Positions 7,724 through 16,799 are shown, counted from the first letter of the stretch. The stretch is DNA of 48,361 nt from Microvirga arabica (GCF_016811235.1 NZ_JAFBID010000044.1:1-48361), one strand, 5' to 3'. Notes: a model not told the origin generated them from the sequence alone. Translations and numbers: made by a program.

Positions 7724-9145
7724 ATGATCAGAACACGTCGGACAGGTAGTTCCATCTTCGGCAGCCTCATGCTCGCAGCCCTGCTCGCGGGCTGCTCGGG
7801 CTTTGGCGGGGACGTGTCGCTCCCGGCGAACGCCCCGCGGGTGATCGGCCCGGATCGCGACCGGGACCATGTGCGCCTCGTCAGGGCTTTCGGCGGAGAG
7901 GGCCGCGCACCGCAGCTCCAGCAGCTCCTGACCGATGTGACGAACCGGCTCGTCATGGCCACCGACCGGCCGGACGAGGCTTTTCAGATCACGATCCTGA
8001 ACTCGCCCGCGGTCAATGCCTTCGCGTTGCCGAACGGGCGCCTCTACGTGACGCGCGGCCTCCTGGCGCTCGCCAACGACACCTCCGAGGTGGCCGCCGT
8101 CCTGTCCCACGAGATCGCCCACGTCACCCTGCGCCACGCCTCCCAGCGCAGCGAGCTGCAGGCCCGCTCGGCCCTGATCGAGCGCGTGGCCGAGAACGTG
8201 CTGAACGATGCCGAGGAAGCGGCCACGGCGCAGAACCAGTCCCGCTCGACCCTTGCCAGCTTCTCGCGGGCGCAGGAGCTCGAGGCGGACCAGACCGGCG
8301 TCAAGGTTCTGGCCCGCGCCGGCTTCGATCCTTTCGGCGCACCGCGATTCCTGACGTCACTCGGGCGCTCGGGTACGAGTTCCGACAGCCAGACGGGAGA
8401 CCGGCTGGCTTCGCATCCGAGCACCACCGACCGCGTGTCGCGCGCCTTGCAGGCCGCGCGGCGGACGGAACTGCCGGGTGGCGGCGAAACCGGGCGGTTG
8501 GCCTATCTGACGGCTCTCGAGGGGCTTGCCTATGGCGACGATCCGGCCGACGGCGTCGTGAAGGGCCGCCGCTTCATCCATTCCCGGCTCGGCGTCGCCT
8601 TCGAAGCGCCCGAGGGCTTCAGCCTCGAGAACACCTCCCAGGCCGTGCTCGGGTCTTCTGCCGACGGGGAGCGTCGCCTGCTCTTCGATGCCGCCGATAC
8701 GCCGGAGGGCCAGAGCCTGGAAGACGTGCTGCGCTCCACCTGGACGGACACCATCGAGCCCGGCACCCTCACGCCCGGCACGGTGAACGGCCTTCCCGTG
8801 GTGACGGCCCTGTCCAACGGCAAGGAGTGGACCTTTCGCCTCTCGGCTGTCCGGATCGGCAGCACCACCTACCGGCTCATCATGGCGACCCGGGGCAACA
8901 GGGGCGACCTGGAAGCGATCTTCCAGCAGACCCTCAACAGCGTCCGGCAGGTGCAGCCCGAGGAGGCTCGGCGGATCAGGCCTCTCAAGCTGCAGATCGT
9001 GACCGCTCAGCGGGGCGACACGGCACAGACTCTCGCCGCCCGCATGCCAATCGACCGGCCGCTCGAACGCTTCCTGCTGCTCAACGGCCTCGACAGGAAC
9101 GCTCCCCTGAAGGTAGGCGAGCGCTACAAGATCGTGGTGGAATAG
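7724..9145 (+). CDS. M48-family lipoprotein metalloprotease (BepA/LoiP-like)
   Basis: This 473-aa protein is predicted to be an outer-membrane or periplasmic zinc protease for protein quality control. The N-terminus has a lipobox LLAGC (Cys24). The M48 domain has HEIAH (zinc His129 and His133, catalytic Glu130) and the third ligand in QELEADQTG (Glu185). A middle domain (about 265-415) follows. The end (about 418-473, with QRGDTAQTLAARM and LNGL..N..LKVGERYKIV) reads like a LysM domain. The protein is about as long as BepA but has no visible TPR region. The gene lies 6 bases downstream of the nuclease-fold gene, in the same direction. It converges on rpoH2, with an 11-bp hairpin between them. 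Confidence 0.9.
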   Translation: MIRTRRTGSSIFGSLMLAALLAGCSGFGGDVSLPANAPRVIGPDRDRDHVRLVRAFGGEGRAPQLQQLLTDVTNRLVMATDRPDEAFQITILNSPAVNAFALPNGRLYVTRGLLALANDTSEVAAVLSHEIAHVTLRHASQRSELQARSALIERVAENVLNDAEEAATAQNQSRSTLASFSRAQELEADQTGVKVLARAGFDPFGAPRFLTSLGRSGTSSDSQTGDRLASHPSTTDRVSRALQAARRTELPGGGETGRLAYLTALEGLAYGDDPADGVVKGRRFIHSRLGVAFEAPEGFSLENTSQAVLGSSADGERRLLFDAADTPEGQSLEDVLRSTWTDTIEPGTLTPGTVNGLPVVTALSNGKEWTFRLSAVRIGSTTYRLIMATRGNRGDLEAIFQQTLNSVRQVQPEEARRIRPLKLQIVTAQRGDTAQTLAARMPIDRPLERFLLLNGLDRNAPLKVGERYKIVVE

Positions 9146-9172
9146 GGCCGCGCTCCCAGACTTTGAAACGGC

Positions 9173-9202
9173 ATCGGCGAGGCAGTTGCCCGCCTCGCCG
9201 AT
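9173..9202. terminator. Inverted repeat between converging genes, terminator-like
   Basis: An 11-bp perfect stem (ATCGGCGAGGC / GCCTCGCCGAT) with an 8-base loop lies between the M48 gene and the 3' end of rpoH2. Neither strand has a proper T-run, so it may be a weak bidirectional terminator or a mRNA-stabilising stem. Confidence 0.45.
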
Positions 9203-9227
9203 CCAATTCCAGAAAAGCTCGTGCGTC

Positions 9228-10100
9228 TTACACGAAGGCGCCTGAGGCCTGAGGGTAGCGCTCGACGAGCGCGCGCTTGAGCTTCTCAAGCGCACGGTTC
9301 TCGATCTGGCGGACGCGCTCCTTCGAGATCCCGAGGCGATCCCCCAAGAACTCCAGGGTCACCTGCTCGTCGTCGAGACGACGGGCGCGCAGGATGCGCA
9401 GTTCACGCTCGTTGAGAACTTCAAGCGCCTGCTGCAGCCAGCGTACGCGGCGCTCGGTGTCGATCGAGTCGGTGACGGTCTCGTCCGGCAGCGGGCTGTT
9501 GTCGACGAGAAACTCGACCCGTTCGGCGGAGTTCGATGAATCGGCATCCAGAACCGGTGCATTGAGCGAGGTGTCCGGTGCGGACAAGCGGGCGTCCATC
9601 AGCGCCACGTCGGCCTTCGAGACGCCGATCGCCTCGGCGATCTTGGCGTGCACGTCGGAGGAGATGCGCTCTTCACCGCCGCGGGTGAGACGGGCGCGCA
9701 GGCGGCGCAGATTGAAGAAAAGGGCTTTTTGGGCGGAACTCGTTCCGCCACGGACGATTGACCAGTTACGAAGGATGTAATCTTGCACGGAGGCACGGAT
9801 CCACCAGGTCGCATAGGTCGAGAAACGGACTTCCCGTTCAGGCTCGAACCGGGCCGCGGCCTCGAGGAGACCCACATGGCCTTCCTGAACCAGATCGGCC
9901 ATCGGCAGGCCGTAGTGACGGAAACGGGCTGCCAGCGCGATGACGAGGCGCATGTGGGCAGCAGTCAGTTGATGAAGCGCCGCCTCATCGCGGTTCTCTT
10001 TCCAGCGCACGGCAAGAAGGTGCTCCTCTTCTCTTTCGAGAAAAGGTGCATTCATGGCAGCGCGGACGAACCGGCGGCGAACCCCTGAGATTTCTCCCAT
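9228..10100 (-). CDS. rpoH2: RNA polymerase sigma factor of the RpoH family (RpoH2 type)
   Basis: The 290-aa sigma-32 family protein should direct polymerase to heat-shock or oxidative-stress promoters. Region 2 (GLPMADLVQEGHVGLLEAAARF.., with RFSTYATWWIRASVQDYILRNW) and the RpoH box QKALFFNLR are intact. Region 4 ends in the helix-turn-helix LEFLGDRLGISKERVRQIENRALEKLK. The start LEREEEHLLAVRWKENRDEAALH matches the RpoH2 class, which in Rhodobacter and rhizobia serves singlet-oxygen and late stress responses; the class call rests on memory of those sequences. ATG 10100 is supported by AGGGAG about 9 bases upstream. A shorter start at the internal Met16 is possible. The gene follows carD but is separated from it by a terminator. 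Confidence 0.93.
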   Translation of the reverse strand: MGEISGVRRRFVRAAMNAPFLEREEEHLLAVRWKENRDEAALHQLTAAHMRLVIALAARFRHYGLPMADLVQEGHVGLLEAAARFEPEREVRFSTYATWWIRASVQDYILRNWSIVRGGTSSAQKALFFNLRRLRARLTRGGEERISSDVHAKIAEAIGVSKADVALMDARLSAPDTSLNAPVLDADSSNSAERVEFLVDNSPLPDETVTDSIDTERRVRWLQQALEVLNERELRILRARRLDDEQVTLEFLGDRLGISKERVRQIENRALEKLKRALVERYPQASGAFV

Positions 10101-10172
10101 TGTGTGCTCTCCCTTGGCAGAGACACAACGAGCGAGGCCGCAAAAAGTTCACTTCCAACAGCCGAGTTTGGC

Positions 10173-10200
10173 AAAATAGATTCCGCCCTTTGAAAAACAA
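10173..10200 (-). promoter_or_regulatory. Possible sigma-70-type promoter of rpoH2
   Basis: On the minus strand TTGTTT (10195-10200) and TATTTT (10173-10178) are 16 bases apart. Because the carD transcript ends in a terminator at 10213-10241, rpoH2 needs its own promoter in this gap, and this is the best match. I saw no convincing RpoE or EcfG site. Confidence 0.35.
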
Positions 10201-10212
10201 GGCTCCGAGCAC

Positions 10213-10241
10213 AAAAAAGCCCGGCCTGAGGCCGGGCTTTT
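10213..10241 (-). terminator. Rho-independent terminator of carD
   Basis: The stem AAAGCCCGGCC / GGCCGGGCTTT with a 3-base loop is followed on the minus strand by a T-run (A-run at 10213-10218 on the plus strand). It lies 22 bases past the carD stop. Confidence 0.85.
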
Positions 10242-10263
10242 CGAAACCTTGTGAGGTGCGCGA

Positions 10264-10845
10264 TCAGGCGGCCTCTTCCTGCATATCGTCGCCTTCCGCA
10301 TCGCCGTCCTCAGCACCCTTCACCCGGCGCGGGGACTTGGCGAGGCTCTGCTCGATGAGCTTGAGCGCTTCCGTGTCCGTGATCTTGTTCACGGCCGCGA
10401 TCTCGCGCACGATCCGGTCGAGGGCGGATTCGTAAAGCTGGCGCTCGCTGTAGGACTGCTCGGGCTGGGCCTCGGAGCGGTAGAGGTCGCGCACGACCTC
10501 GGTGACGGCGATCAGGTCGCCGGAATTGATCTTGGCCTCATATTCCTGGGCGCGGCGCGACCACATGGTGCGCTTCACGCGGGCACGACCCGTCAGAACG
10601 TCCAGGGCCTTTTGGACCAGAGCCGGTTCGGCGAGCTTGCGCATGCCGACGCTGGAGGCTTTACCCGTGGGGACACGGAGGACCATTTTGTCCTTGTCGA
10701 AGGAAACGACGTACAGCTCCAGTTTGAAGCCTGCGATTTCCTGCTCTTCGATGGCCGTGATGCGGCCGACGCCGTGAGCGGGATAAACAATGGCTTCACC
10801 GGACTTGAACCCAAGGCGCTGGGCGGACTTCTTGGCGGTTGTCAT
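10264..10845 (-). CDS. carD: CarD/CdnL-family transcription regulator
   Basis: This 193-aa CarD_TRCF-domain protein binds the RNA polymerase beta subunit and stabilises open promoter complexes, notably at rRNA promoters in studied bacteria. The N-terminal Tudor-like domain is visible (FKSGEAIVYPAHGVGRITAIEEQEIAG, ..LYVVSFDKDKMVLRVP). The helical C-terminal domain follows, with the basic WSRRAQEYEAKINSGDLIAVTEVVRDLYR typical of the family. The tail after about residue 175 is acidic (GAEDGDAEGDDMQEE). I chose ATG 10845 because AAGGAGG lies 10 bases upstream. An ATG at 10866 would put that ribosome site inside the gene. It sits between fdxA and rpoH2 on the same strand. Confidence 0.93.
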   Translation of the reverse strand: MTTAKKSAQRLGFKSGEAIVYPAHGVGRITAIEEQEIAGFKLELYVVSFDKDKMVLRVPTGKASSVGMRKLAEPALVQKALDVLTGRARVKRTMWSRRAQEYEAKINSGDLIAVTEVVRDLYRSEAQPEQSYSERQLYESALDRIVREIAAVNKITDTEALKLIEQSLAKSPRRVKGAEDGDAEGDDMQEEAA

Positions 10846-11203
10846 GCGAGAGAGGCCTCCTTGCATGGCCCTTGCCTGAACGGCGAGGGAGCTGTTGCCC
10901 CACCGGACAGGGTCCCGGTGGAACGAGGATGGGATGTGAGTGTCGCGGAACTTGAAGATTCCGCGCGTCTCCCTGATGTCAGCCAGCGGCTACAAACGCT
11001 CATGCCCTTGACCAAGGCAGCAACGCTCCCTTAAGTCAAAGGACGCGAATCTTTGCTTCATTATGTGAACCGCCGGTCTGCAGAGACGGTGCACGGCTTG
11101 AGCGCAAGCGACGGCATTCACGGACCCTATCACAGTCCGGCCGAAAAAGCAAAAATATTTCAAAGCACAGCGTTAAGAGTGCCCGCTCAGGCTAAGCCTG
11201 AAC
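10846..11203. other. Intergenic region between fdxA and carD
   Basis: These 358 bases hold no convincing gene on either strand. The end near fdxA has a short perfect palindrome (TCAGGCTTAGCCTGA, read on the minus strand, 11187-11201) without a T-run. The region must carry the carD promoter on the minus strand, but I could not fix one. TTGGTC...TAGCCG, about 17 bases apart near 10983-11010, is weak. Confidence 0.5.
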
Positions 11204-11542
11204 TCAGTCGCCTTCGCCGGGATTGGACGTGAAATACGCCTCGAACTTGCCTGCTACGCCATCGAATTCCTTCGCGTCGGCAGGCGCATCCTTCTTGACG
11301 GTGATGTTGGGCCAGCTCTTGGCCATGTCGGCGTTGAGCTTCAGCCATTGCTCAAGGCCCGGCTCCGCATCGGGCTTGATCGCCTCGGCCGGGCATTCCG
11401 GCTCGCAGACGCCGCAATCGATGCACTCGTCCGGGTGGATGACGAGCATGTTCTCGCCCTCGTAGAAACAGTCGACCGGGCACACCTCGACGCAGTCCAT
11501 GTATTTGCACTTGATGCAATTTTCAGTGACGACGTAGGTCAT
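11204..11542 (-). CDS. fdxA: 7Fe ferredoxin FdxA
   Basis: A 112-aa ferredoxin with one [3Fe-4S] and one [4Fe-4S] cluster, an electron carrier. The N-terminal half has Cys9, 12, 17, 21 and 25 in [17 protein letters not shown], and the second motif [12 protein letters not shown] gives Cys40, 43, 46 and 50. A long C-terminal extension of about 55 residues (ending SNPGEGD) is usual for the alphaproteobacterial FdxA group. ATG 11542 has AAGGA seven bases upstream. The reading frame is open far upstream, but that part has no ferredoxin-like sequence. It is 50 bases from the S4-domain gene and probably in one operon with it. Confidence 0.95.
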   Translation of the reverse strand: MTYVVTENCIKCKYMDCVEVCPVDCFYEGENMLVIHPDECIDCGVCEPECPAEAIKPDAEPGLEQWLKLNADMAKSWPNITVKKDAPADAKEFDGVAGKFEAYFTSNPGEGD

Positions 11543-11592
11543 GCACGGTCCTTCGGGGTCTGTTCCATTCGAGAGAAAGGGTTGCTGCCGCT

Positions 11593-11895
11593 CTAGCCCT
11601 TGTCGGGGTCGCTGACAAGCGCGCCGTTGTCCTGGCTGAGATCCAGGTAGAGCAGCCTTGCTTCCGGTGCAGGGCCCCGGCGCTGGCCGAGATCCTCGAT
11701 CCGGACCACCAGGGTAGCCCGGGGCAGCGCGAGGGTCACCACGTCCCCGACAGCCACCGCCTTGGCGGCGTTGTCGGTGCGCTGTCCATTGAGGCGGACA
11801 TGGCCGCCGGTCACCATCTTGGCGGCCAGCGTCCGGCTTTTCGCGAAGCGCGCGAACCACAGCCACTTGTCGAGCCGCTGACGGTCCTCACGCAT
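11593..11895 (-). CDS. hslR: S4-domain RNA-binding protein (Hsp15/HslR-like)
   Basis: The 100-aa protein consists mainly of an S4 RNA-binding domain (about 7-65, [33 protein letters not shown]). This is the pattern of Hsp15, which in E. coli recycles stalled 50S subunits carrying nascent chains. The usual basic C-terminal tail is shorter here and ends [17 protein letters not shown]. It starts 12 bases downstream of the helicase stop on the same strand and is followed by fdxA, a gene order common in Alphaproteobacteria. Confidence 0.88.
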   Translation of the reverse strand: MREDRQRLDKWLWFARFAKSRTLAAKMVTGGHVRLNGQRTDNAAKAVAVGDVVTLALPRATLVVRIEDLGQRRGPAPEARLLYLDLSQDNGALVSDPDKG

Positions 11896-11907
11896 TCACT
11901 CAAAACC

Positions 11908-14900
11908 TCACTTCTTGCTGTCCTCGAGCTGGGCTTTGAGGGCCATCAGCTTGGCGAAGGGCGAATTCGGATCCGGCTGCTTCTCGCGCCGGTCGCGGCC
12001 GCCGTCCTGGCGGTTGTCGGCGCGCTTGTCGGGCCGAGGACCACGACGGTCCTCCCCGCGGCGGCCCTCTCCATGACCCGGTCCACGCGGCGGACGGCTC
12101 TGCGGACGACCTCCCTCCCCCTGCGCTTCGCGGCGCTCGGGACGCGGCCGGCGCTCGCCGGCCTGATCGTCCTGGCCTGCTCCATGGCGTGGGCGACGGT
12201 CGCCGCGATCCTGGCGCTGGTCCGTGCGGTCGGAGCGCTCCCCGCGCTCATGACGGCCGCCGCGGGCATCGCGACCATGACGAGCCTGCGCGCCTTCGTG
12301 ATGGCGGCGACCCTGGCGCCAGACCTCGATCATCTCGGGCTCGGCAGGGGCGGTCTCACCGGAAGAAACTTCCGCGGGAGCAGCCTCGGCCGGAGCATCC
12401 GCGGGAGCCATTGCGTTGCCCTCGGGCGAAGCCACGGCTTCAGCGGCGCTGGCCTCGACCTCCTGTTCGGAGACGGCCGCTTCGGGAGCCTCGACGGCGA
12501 CCGCGCCGATCTCCTCGGTACCGATTGCAGCCTCAGGCGCCTCGGCGGGAGCTGCCTCGGATGGGGCTTCCTCGGCCGCAGCGGCAGCCTCGCCCTCGGG
12601 AGCGGCCGCCTGGGGCTCGAGAGCCCGCGGGGCTTCCACGAGCGGCACCGTGATGGCAGGGCCGGGACGGCGATCCATCACGTAGCCGAGCGACTTCAGG
12701 ATCGTGGCGAAATCCTCGCCGGCGCAGCCCACGAGGGACGTCATGGCAACCGTCGGCACGAAGCCTTCGCCGTCGGCGGCGCCTGCCGGCGGCTCGCCGG
12801 GGGTGACGCCGGGGCGGTAGGCGATCGCCGGGCGGATGAGGTCGGCCAGGCGCTCCAGGATGTCGACGCGCACGGCGCGGCCGCCGAGCACCCGGAAGCC
12901 CGCGGCGCGGTAGAGTCCATGGGCGATGTCCGGATCGACCGGGATCGAGGTGCGGCCGGACTGGGCCAGATGAGCGATCTCGTCGATGCCCTTCTGGTCG
13001 AGGCCGCCGTTCTGCAGGGCCCAAAGCTGGGTTGCGAGCACACGGGGCGCCGGCTTCAGCAGGGCCGGCAGGTAAAGATGATAGGCGCCGAAGCGCACGC
13101 CCGCCTTGCGGAGCGCCGCGCGGGCCTCCTGGTCGAGGCTGCGGACATCGTTGAGGACCTTGGCGCGCTCCAGCACGCCGAGCGCCTCGCCGATCTGGAA
13201 GCCGATGCCGCGGGCCAGGCCCTGCAGCTCCTGGCTGTCCTCGAGTTGCAGCAAGGGGCCGAGCAGGCGCACCACATAGGCCTTGAGCCAGGCGCGCAGG
13301 CGGTTGTCCACCTTGTCCCGGGCCGGACCCGTGAGATGCTCGTCCGAGAGGATGCGAAGCTTGGGGTCGAACAGCTTGTCGCCGGGTTCCAGCTTGGCCA
13401 CTGGATCGCCCATCCAGCGGATGGTGCCGTCGTTGGACAGCACGAGCATCGTGTCGGGGGTTTCGGCGAATCGGTCCGCCCGCGCCTCGATCTCGCCCGC
13501 CAGCGCCTTGCTGGCGGCGTTGCGCAGGGTCTTGACCTCCGTGGTGTCGGCCTGGGGATCAGGCACGAAATGGAAGCCGTGCAGGTGACCGATGTGCTGA
13601 CCCTCGACGGTGACGTCGCCGGTGGTCGTAATTTCCGCTTCGAGCATCTTGTTCTCTCTCAAGCGCCGCATGAGAACGCTCGTCCGCCGGTCGATGAACC
13701 TTTGGGCGAGGCGTTCATGGAGCGCATCCGATAGCTTGTCCTCTACCTGACGCGCAACATCCTGCCAATGCTCCGGATCCTTCAACCAGTCGGGACGATT
13801 GGCGACGAAGGACCAGGTCCGGACCTGGGCGATGCGGTTGGAGAGGGTATCGATATCCCCATCGGTCCGATCCATAGCGGACAGATGGCGGGCAAACCAG
13901 TCGGCCGGGATGGCCCCGTCCTTCATCAGGAAACGGTAGAGCTGGCCGACGAGATCAGCATGGGTCTGCGGCGAGACCTTCCGGTAGTCCGGCACCTGGC
14001 AGATCTGCCAGAGCCGCTCCACGGCGTACTGGGAGCGGGCCATAGACTGAATGTCGTCCTCTCGGGCCAGAACCTCGAGGGCGAGGACGTCCTCGCCCGT
14101 TGGCGCGCGCACGAGGCCATGCTCCCGCGGCTGGCTCCCGAGCGAATCGCGCAGGCGGGCGAGCGAGGAGAAGTCGAGATCCGGGTTGCGCCATTGCAGG
14201 ATGCGCACCGGGTCGAAGGTGTGGTTTTCGAGCGCCTGGACGGTCTCCGCGTCGAAGGGCGGGCAGCGGCCAGAGGTGCCGAAGGTCCCATCCCGCATGT
14301 AGCGGCCGGCACGGCCGGCGATCTGGGCCAGTTCGGGATTGTTCAGCTTGCGGAACTGGAAGCCGTCGAACTTCTTGTCGGACGCGAAGGCCACATGGTT
14401 CACGTCGAGGTTGAGCCCCATGCCGATGGCGTCGGTGGCGATGAGATAATCCACGTCGCCGTTCTGGAAGAGCTCGACCTGCGCATTGCGGGTGCGGGGC
14501 GAAAGCGCCCCGAGCACCACGGCCGCGCCGCCGCTCTGGCGGCGGATGAGCTCTGCGATCCCGTAGACCTCCTCAGCCGAGAAAGCCACGATGGCCGAGC
14601 GCCGGGGCAGGCGCGACACCTTCTTCTCGCCCGCGAACGAGAGCTGCGACAGGCGCGGCCGGGTGACCACGTGGACACCCGGGATCAGCGCCTCGATCAG
14701 CGGCCGCATGGTGGCCGAGCCGATGAGCAGCGTCTCCTCGCGGCCACGCTGGTTGAGCAGGCGGTCGGTGAAGACGTGACCCCGGTCGAGGTCGCTGGCG
14801 AGCTGGACCTCGTCCACGGCCACGAAGGCAACATCGAGATCCCGCGGCATCGCCTCGACGGTGGAGATCCAGTAGCGCGGCCGGTCCGGCTTGATCTTCT

Positions 14901-15117
14901 CCTCGCCGGTGACCAGGGCGACGTTGTGGGGGCCGGCCTTCTCCACCACGCGGTTGTAGACCTCGCGCGCAAGCAGGCGCAGGGGCAGGCCGATCATGCC
15001 GCTGTCGTGGCCGAGCATGCGCTCGATGGCCAGATGGGTCTTGCCGGTGTTGGTGGGGCCGAGCACGGCCGTGACGCCGCGCGAGCGCACCTGCGGGGGA
15101 AGGGAACGACGGGCCAT
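11908..15117 (-). CDS. Suv3-like superfamily 2 RNA/DNA helicase with long low-complexity C-terminal tail
   Basis: This 1069-aa ATP-dependent helicase resembles mitochondrial Suv3. Motif I is GPTNTGKT (20-27), motif II DEVQ (102-105), motif III SAT (134-136) and motif VI QIAGRAGR (265-272), with the Suv3 feature IATDAIGMGLNLDV before it. After the helical core comes a Suv3 C-terminal region to about residue 790. Then an Ala/Glu/Pro-rich stretch (about 845-945) and an Arg/Gly/Asp/Glu/Gln-rich stretch (about 955-1045) form a disordered tail that ends in the conserved-looking NSPFAKLMALKAQLEDSKK. The tail likely contacts RNA or a partner nuclease; this is inference. The family is widespread in Alphaproteobacteria and its role is poorly known, probably RNA decay. 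The S4 protein gene follows 12 bases downstream. Confidence 0.92.
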   Translation of the reverse strand: MARRSLPPQVRSRGVTAVLGPTNTGKTHLAIERMLGHDSGMIGLPLRLLAREVYNRVVEKAGPHNVALVTGEEKIKPDRPRYWISTVEAMPRDLDVAFVAVDEVQLASDLDRGHVFTDRLLNQRGREETLLIGSATMRPLIEALIPGVHVVTRPRLSQLSFAGEKKVSRLPRRSAIVAFSAEEVYGIAELIRRQSGGAAVVLGALSPRTRNAQVELFQNGDVDYLIATDAIGMGLNLDVNHVAFASDKKFDGFQFRKLNNPELAQIAGRAGRYMRDGTFGTSGRCPPFDAETVQALENHTFDPVRILQWRNPDLDFSSLARLRDSLGSQPREHGLVRAPTGEDVLALEVLAREDDIQSMARSQYAVERLWQICQVPDYRKVSPQTHADLVGQLYRFLMKDGAIPADWFARHLSAMDRTDGDIDTLSNRIAQVRTWSFVANRPDWLKDPEHWQDVARQVEDKLSDALHERLAQRFIDRRTSVLMRRLRENKMLEAEITTTGDVTVEGQHIGHLHGFHFVPDPQADTTEVKTLRNAASKALAGEIEARADRFAETPDTMLVLSNDGTIRWMGDPVAKLEPGDKLFDPKLRILSDEHLTGPARDKVDNRLRAWLKAYVVRLLGPLLQLEDSQELQGLARGIGFQIGEALGVLERAKVLNDVRSLDQEARAALRKAGVRFGAYHLYLPALLKPAPRVLATQLWALQNGGLDQKGIDEIAHLAQSGRTSIPVDPDIAHGLYRAAGFRVLGGRAVRVDILERLADLIRPAIAYRPGVTPGEPPAGAADGEGFVPTVAMTSLVGCAGEDFATILKSLGYVMDRRPGPAITVPLVEAPRALEPQAAAPEGEAAAAAEEAPSEAAPAEAPEAAIGTEEIGAVAVEAPEAAVSEQEVEASAAEAVASPEGNAMAPADAPAEAAPAEVSSGETAPAEPEMIEVWRQGRRHHEGAQARHGRDARGGRHERGERSDRTDQRQDRGDRRPRHGAGQDDQAGERRPRPERREAQGEGGRPQSRPPRGPGHGEGRRGEDRRGPRPDKRADNRQDGGRDRREKQPDPNSPFAKLMALKAQLEDSKK

Positions 15118-15317
15118 GCCTGGATGTCGGGTAATCTTGAATGTCCCGGAGTAACGAGAGGCTGTACGGGCCGGCTACGTGAGCCGGACGCCTTCTCAAA
15201 GGCAGCCCGGCCCTCGCGGCCGGCTGCGGGCTATGCCCTTATATGGGGGCGGGCGCCGCTTTCGCCAGCCGCCGCGGAGGCTTCCGCCAAGGATTCTCTG
15301 GGCCTAATTCTCAGGGC

Positions 15318-16178
15318 TTACTGCACGGCACCGGCCTGGACGGCCTCATCCGCCCGCGCGGCCCGGCGGGTGGGCGATGACGCCCTGCCGCCCTGCTCCA
15401 GCGACCAGGCTGATGCCTGCATCTCGCCGACGCCAATCATCGTGCGCACGGAGACCTTGAGGGGAAAAAGCAGGCGCGGCCCCTCGACGGGCGCAAGCCA
15501 CACGGACATGTCCCGGTTCTCCTGCATGAACTTGGTGGCCGGGCGCTCGGGGCGATGGCCGGAGACCGGCACATAGCGGGCGTTGCACACGAGAACCGGA
15601 CCCGAATAGCCCCCGACCTCGACGGTCCTGGTCTCCGCATAGGTGAGAACCACGTCCATGCGGGTGGCCCCGTCGAAGACGGGAAGGGTCCGGTTGCAGT
15701 TGTCCGGATCGGTCAGGCTTTTCGATGCCAGGGCCGGCATGAGCAGCGCGCTCATGGGATCGACGACCCCCTTCTTGTCCGCGGGCTTGACCGGGATCCG
15801 GTCCTCCTTGGGCTCAAGGGGCGGGTCGATCTCCACGTCGGCCACTTGGCCGCTCTTCAATCCCATGCGGACGCTGCGCTGGTTGTCGGAGGTCTTCGAC
15901 ACCACGGCGAAGCTCCTCGAGCGCGGGCCGGCTCCGGCGAGCGTGCCCGACGCGGAGGCTTCGCCCTTGCCACCCGTCAGGATCATGGCCAGCCCGGTCA
16001 GCTTCGCGTTGCCCTGCATCTCGTACTTCTTGCCCTTGAAGGACGAGACGAGGTCTGCTTTCCCTAAGGGCAGACCGGCCAGGGAGAGGTCGTACGTCAC
16101 CTTGAGGGTTTGTCCTTGAGCGAACGAAGCCGTTCCGGCAAAGGCCAAGGTGACGAGAGCTGAGGCGATGAGGCGCAT
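15318..16178 (-). CDS. DUF3108 exported protein
   Basis: A 286-aa protein with a signal peptide (MRLIASALVTLAFAGTASFA, cleavage near residue 20-22) and a beta-rich DUF3108 domain (VTYDLSLAGLPLGKADLVSSF at the start, ..GMQASAWSLEQGG near the end). The family is periplasmic or outer-membrane associated, with no settled function. I chose ATG 16178 because the reading begins with the signal peptide. The frame extends upstream to 16313 but reads as unstructured, basic sequence across the divergent rpmB promoter region. The gene is 200 bases upstream of the helicase gene on the same strand. Confidence 0.85.
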   Translation of the reverse strand: MRLIASALVTLAFAGTASFAQGQTLKVTYDLSLAGLPLGKADLVSSFKGKKYEMQGNAKLTGLAMILTGGKGEASASGTLAGAGPRSRSFAVVSKTSDNQRSVRMGLKSGQVADVEIDPPLEPKEDRIPVKPADKKGVVDPMSALLMPALASKSLTDPDNCNRTLPVFDGATRMDVVLTYAETRTVEVGGYSGPVLVCNARYVPVSGHRPERPATKFMQENRDMSVWLAPVEGPRLLFPLKVSVRTMIGVGEMQASAWSLEQGGRASSPTRRAARADEAVQAGAVQ

Positions 16179-16276
16179 GGGGCTGTTCCGATAGTCTATT
16201 CTGTTGCATCGCACGAGATTCGGAATAAATCGTGACCACGCGGCCGAAAAAAAGAGGGTGCGACGTCGCGCTATTC

Positions 16277-16306
16277 TTGACCCACACCCCTGTTTCAGCT
16301 TATAGG
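16277..16306 (+). promoter_or_regulatory. Probable sigma-70-type promoter of rpmB
   Basis: TTGACC (16277-16282) and TATAGG (16301-16306) are separated by 18 bases, a good match to the housekeeping consensus. It would give a leader of about 100 bases before rpmB. Confidence 0.55.
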
Positions 16307-16411
16307 CTCGCACCTTCCAAGGACTTCTGGTGTCCGGCCGCGTGGGATCTGCGATCTTGCAAACCCGCGAATTGTGGTCGCGACCCTCACACGACGAATA
16401 GGATTGAACCC

Positions 16412-16702
16412 ATGTCGCGCCGTTGCGAACTGACCGGCAAGGCCGTGCTGAGTGGCCATCTGGTGAGCCACTCGAACCGCAAGACGAAGCGGAAGTTCCT
16501 GCCGAACCTCTGCAACGTCACGCTCCAATCTGACGCCCTGCAGCGCTCCTTCCGCCTGCGCGTCACCGCCAATGCGCTCCGCTCGGTCGAGCACCGCGGC
16601 GGCCTCGATGCCTTCCTGGCCAAGGCCAAGGCTGAAGAGCTCTCCACCACCGCCCTGGCGGTGAAGCGCGAGCTCGAGAAGAAGCTCGCCGCTGCGAGCT
16701 GA
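16412..16702 (+). CDS. rpmB: 50S ribosomal protein L28
   Basis: A 96-aa large-subunit ribosomal protein. The N-terminus [33 protein letters not shown] is the L28 signature, and the protein has the longer alphaproteobacterial C-terminal helix ([15 protein letters not shown]). AGGA lies about 8 bases before the ATG, a promoter is visible upstream and a strong terminator follows, so it is a single-gene unit. It is divergent from the DUF3108 gene. Confidence 0.97.
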   Translation: MSRRCELTGKAVLSGHLVSHSNRKTKRKFLPNLCNVTLQSDALQRSFRLRVTANALRSVEHRGGLDAFLAKAKAEELSTTALAVKRELEKKLAAAS

Positions 16703-16729
16703 TCTCGGATTGCCGTAAAATCTGCTTCG

Positions 16730-16755
16730 CGGGCGGCCTCAGTGCCGCCCGTTTT
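16730..16755 (+). terminator. Rho-independent terminator of rpmB
   Basis: The 8-bp perfect GC stem CGGGCGGC / GCCGCCCG with a 6-base loop is followed by TTTT, 27 bases past the rpmB stop. Confidence 0.85.
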
Positions 16756-16799
16756 GCGTTAGCTTAAGGCTTAAGCATTTGTCTGGACGAGGCTGACCT

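Noticed and set aside
11800..15576. Two plus-strand open frames of 600 or more codons opposite the helicase gene
   Set aside because: Low-complexity shadow frames caused by the GC-rich minus-strand gene, with no domain, signal or ribosome site.
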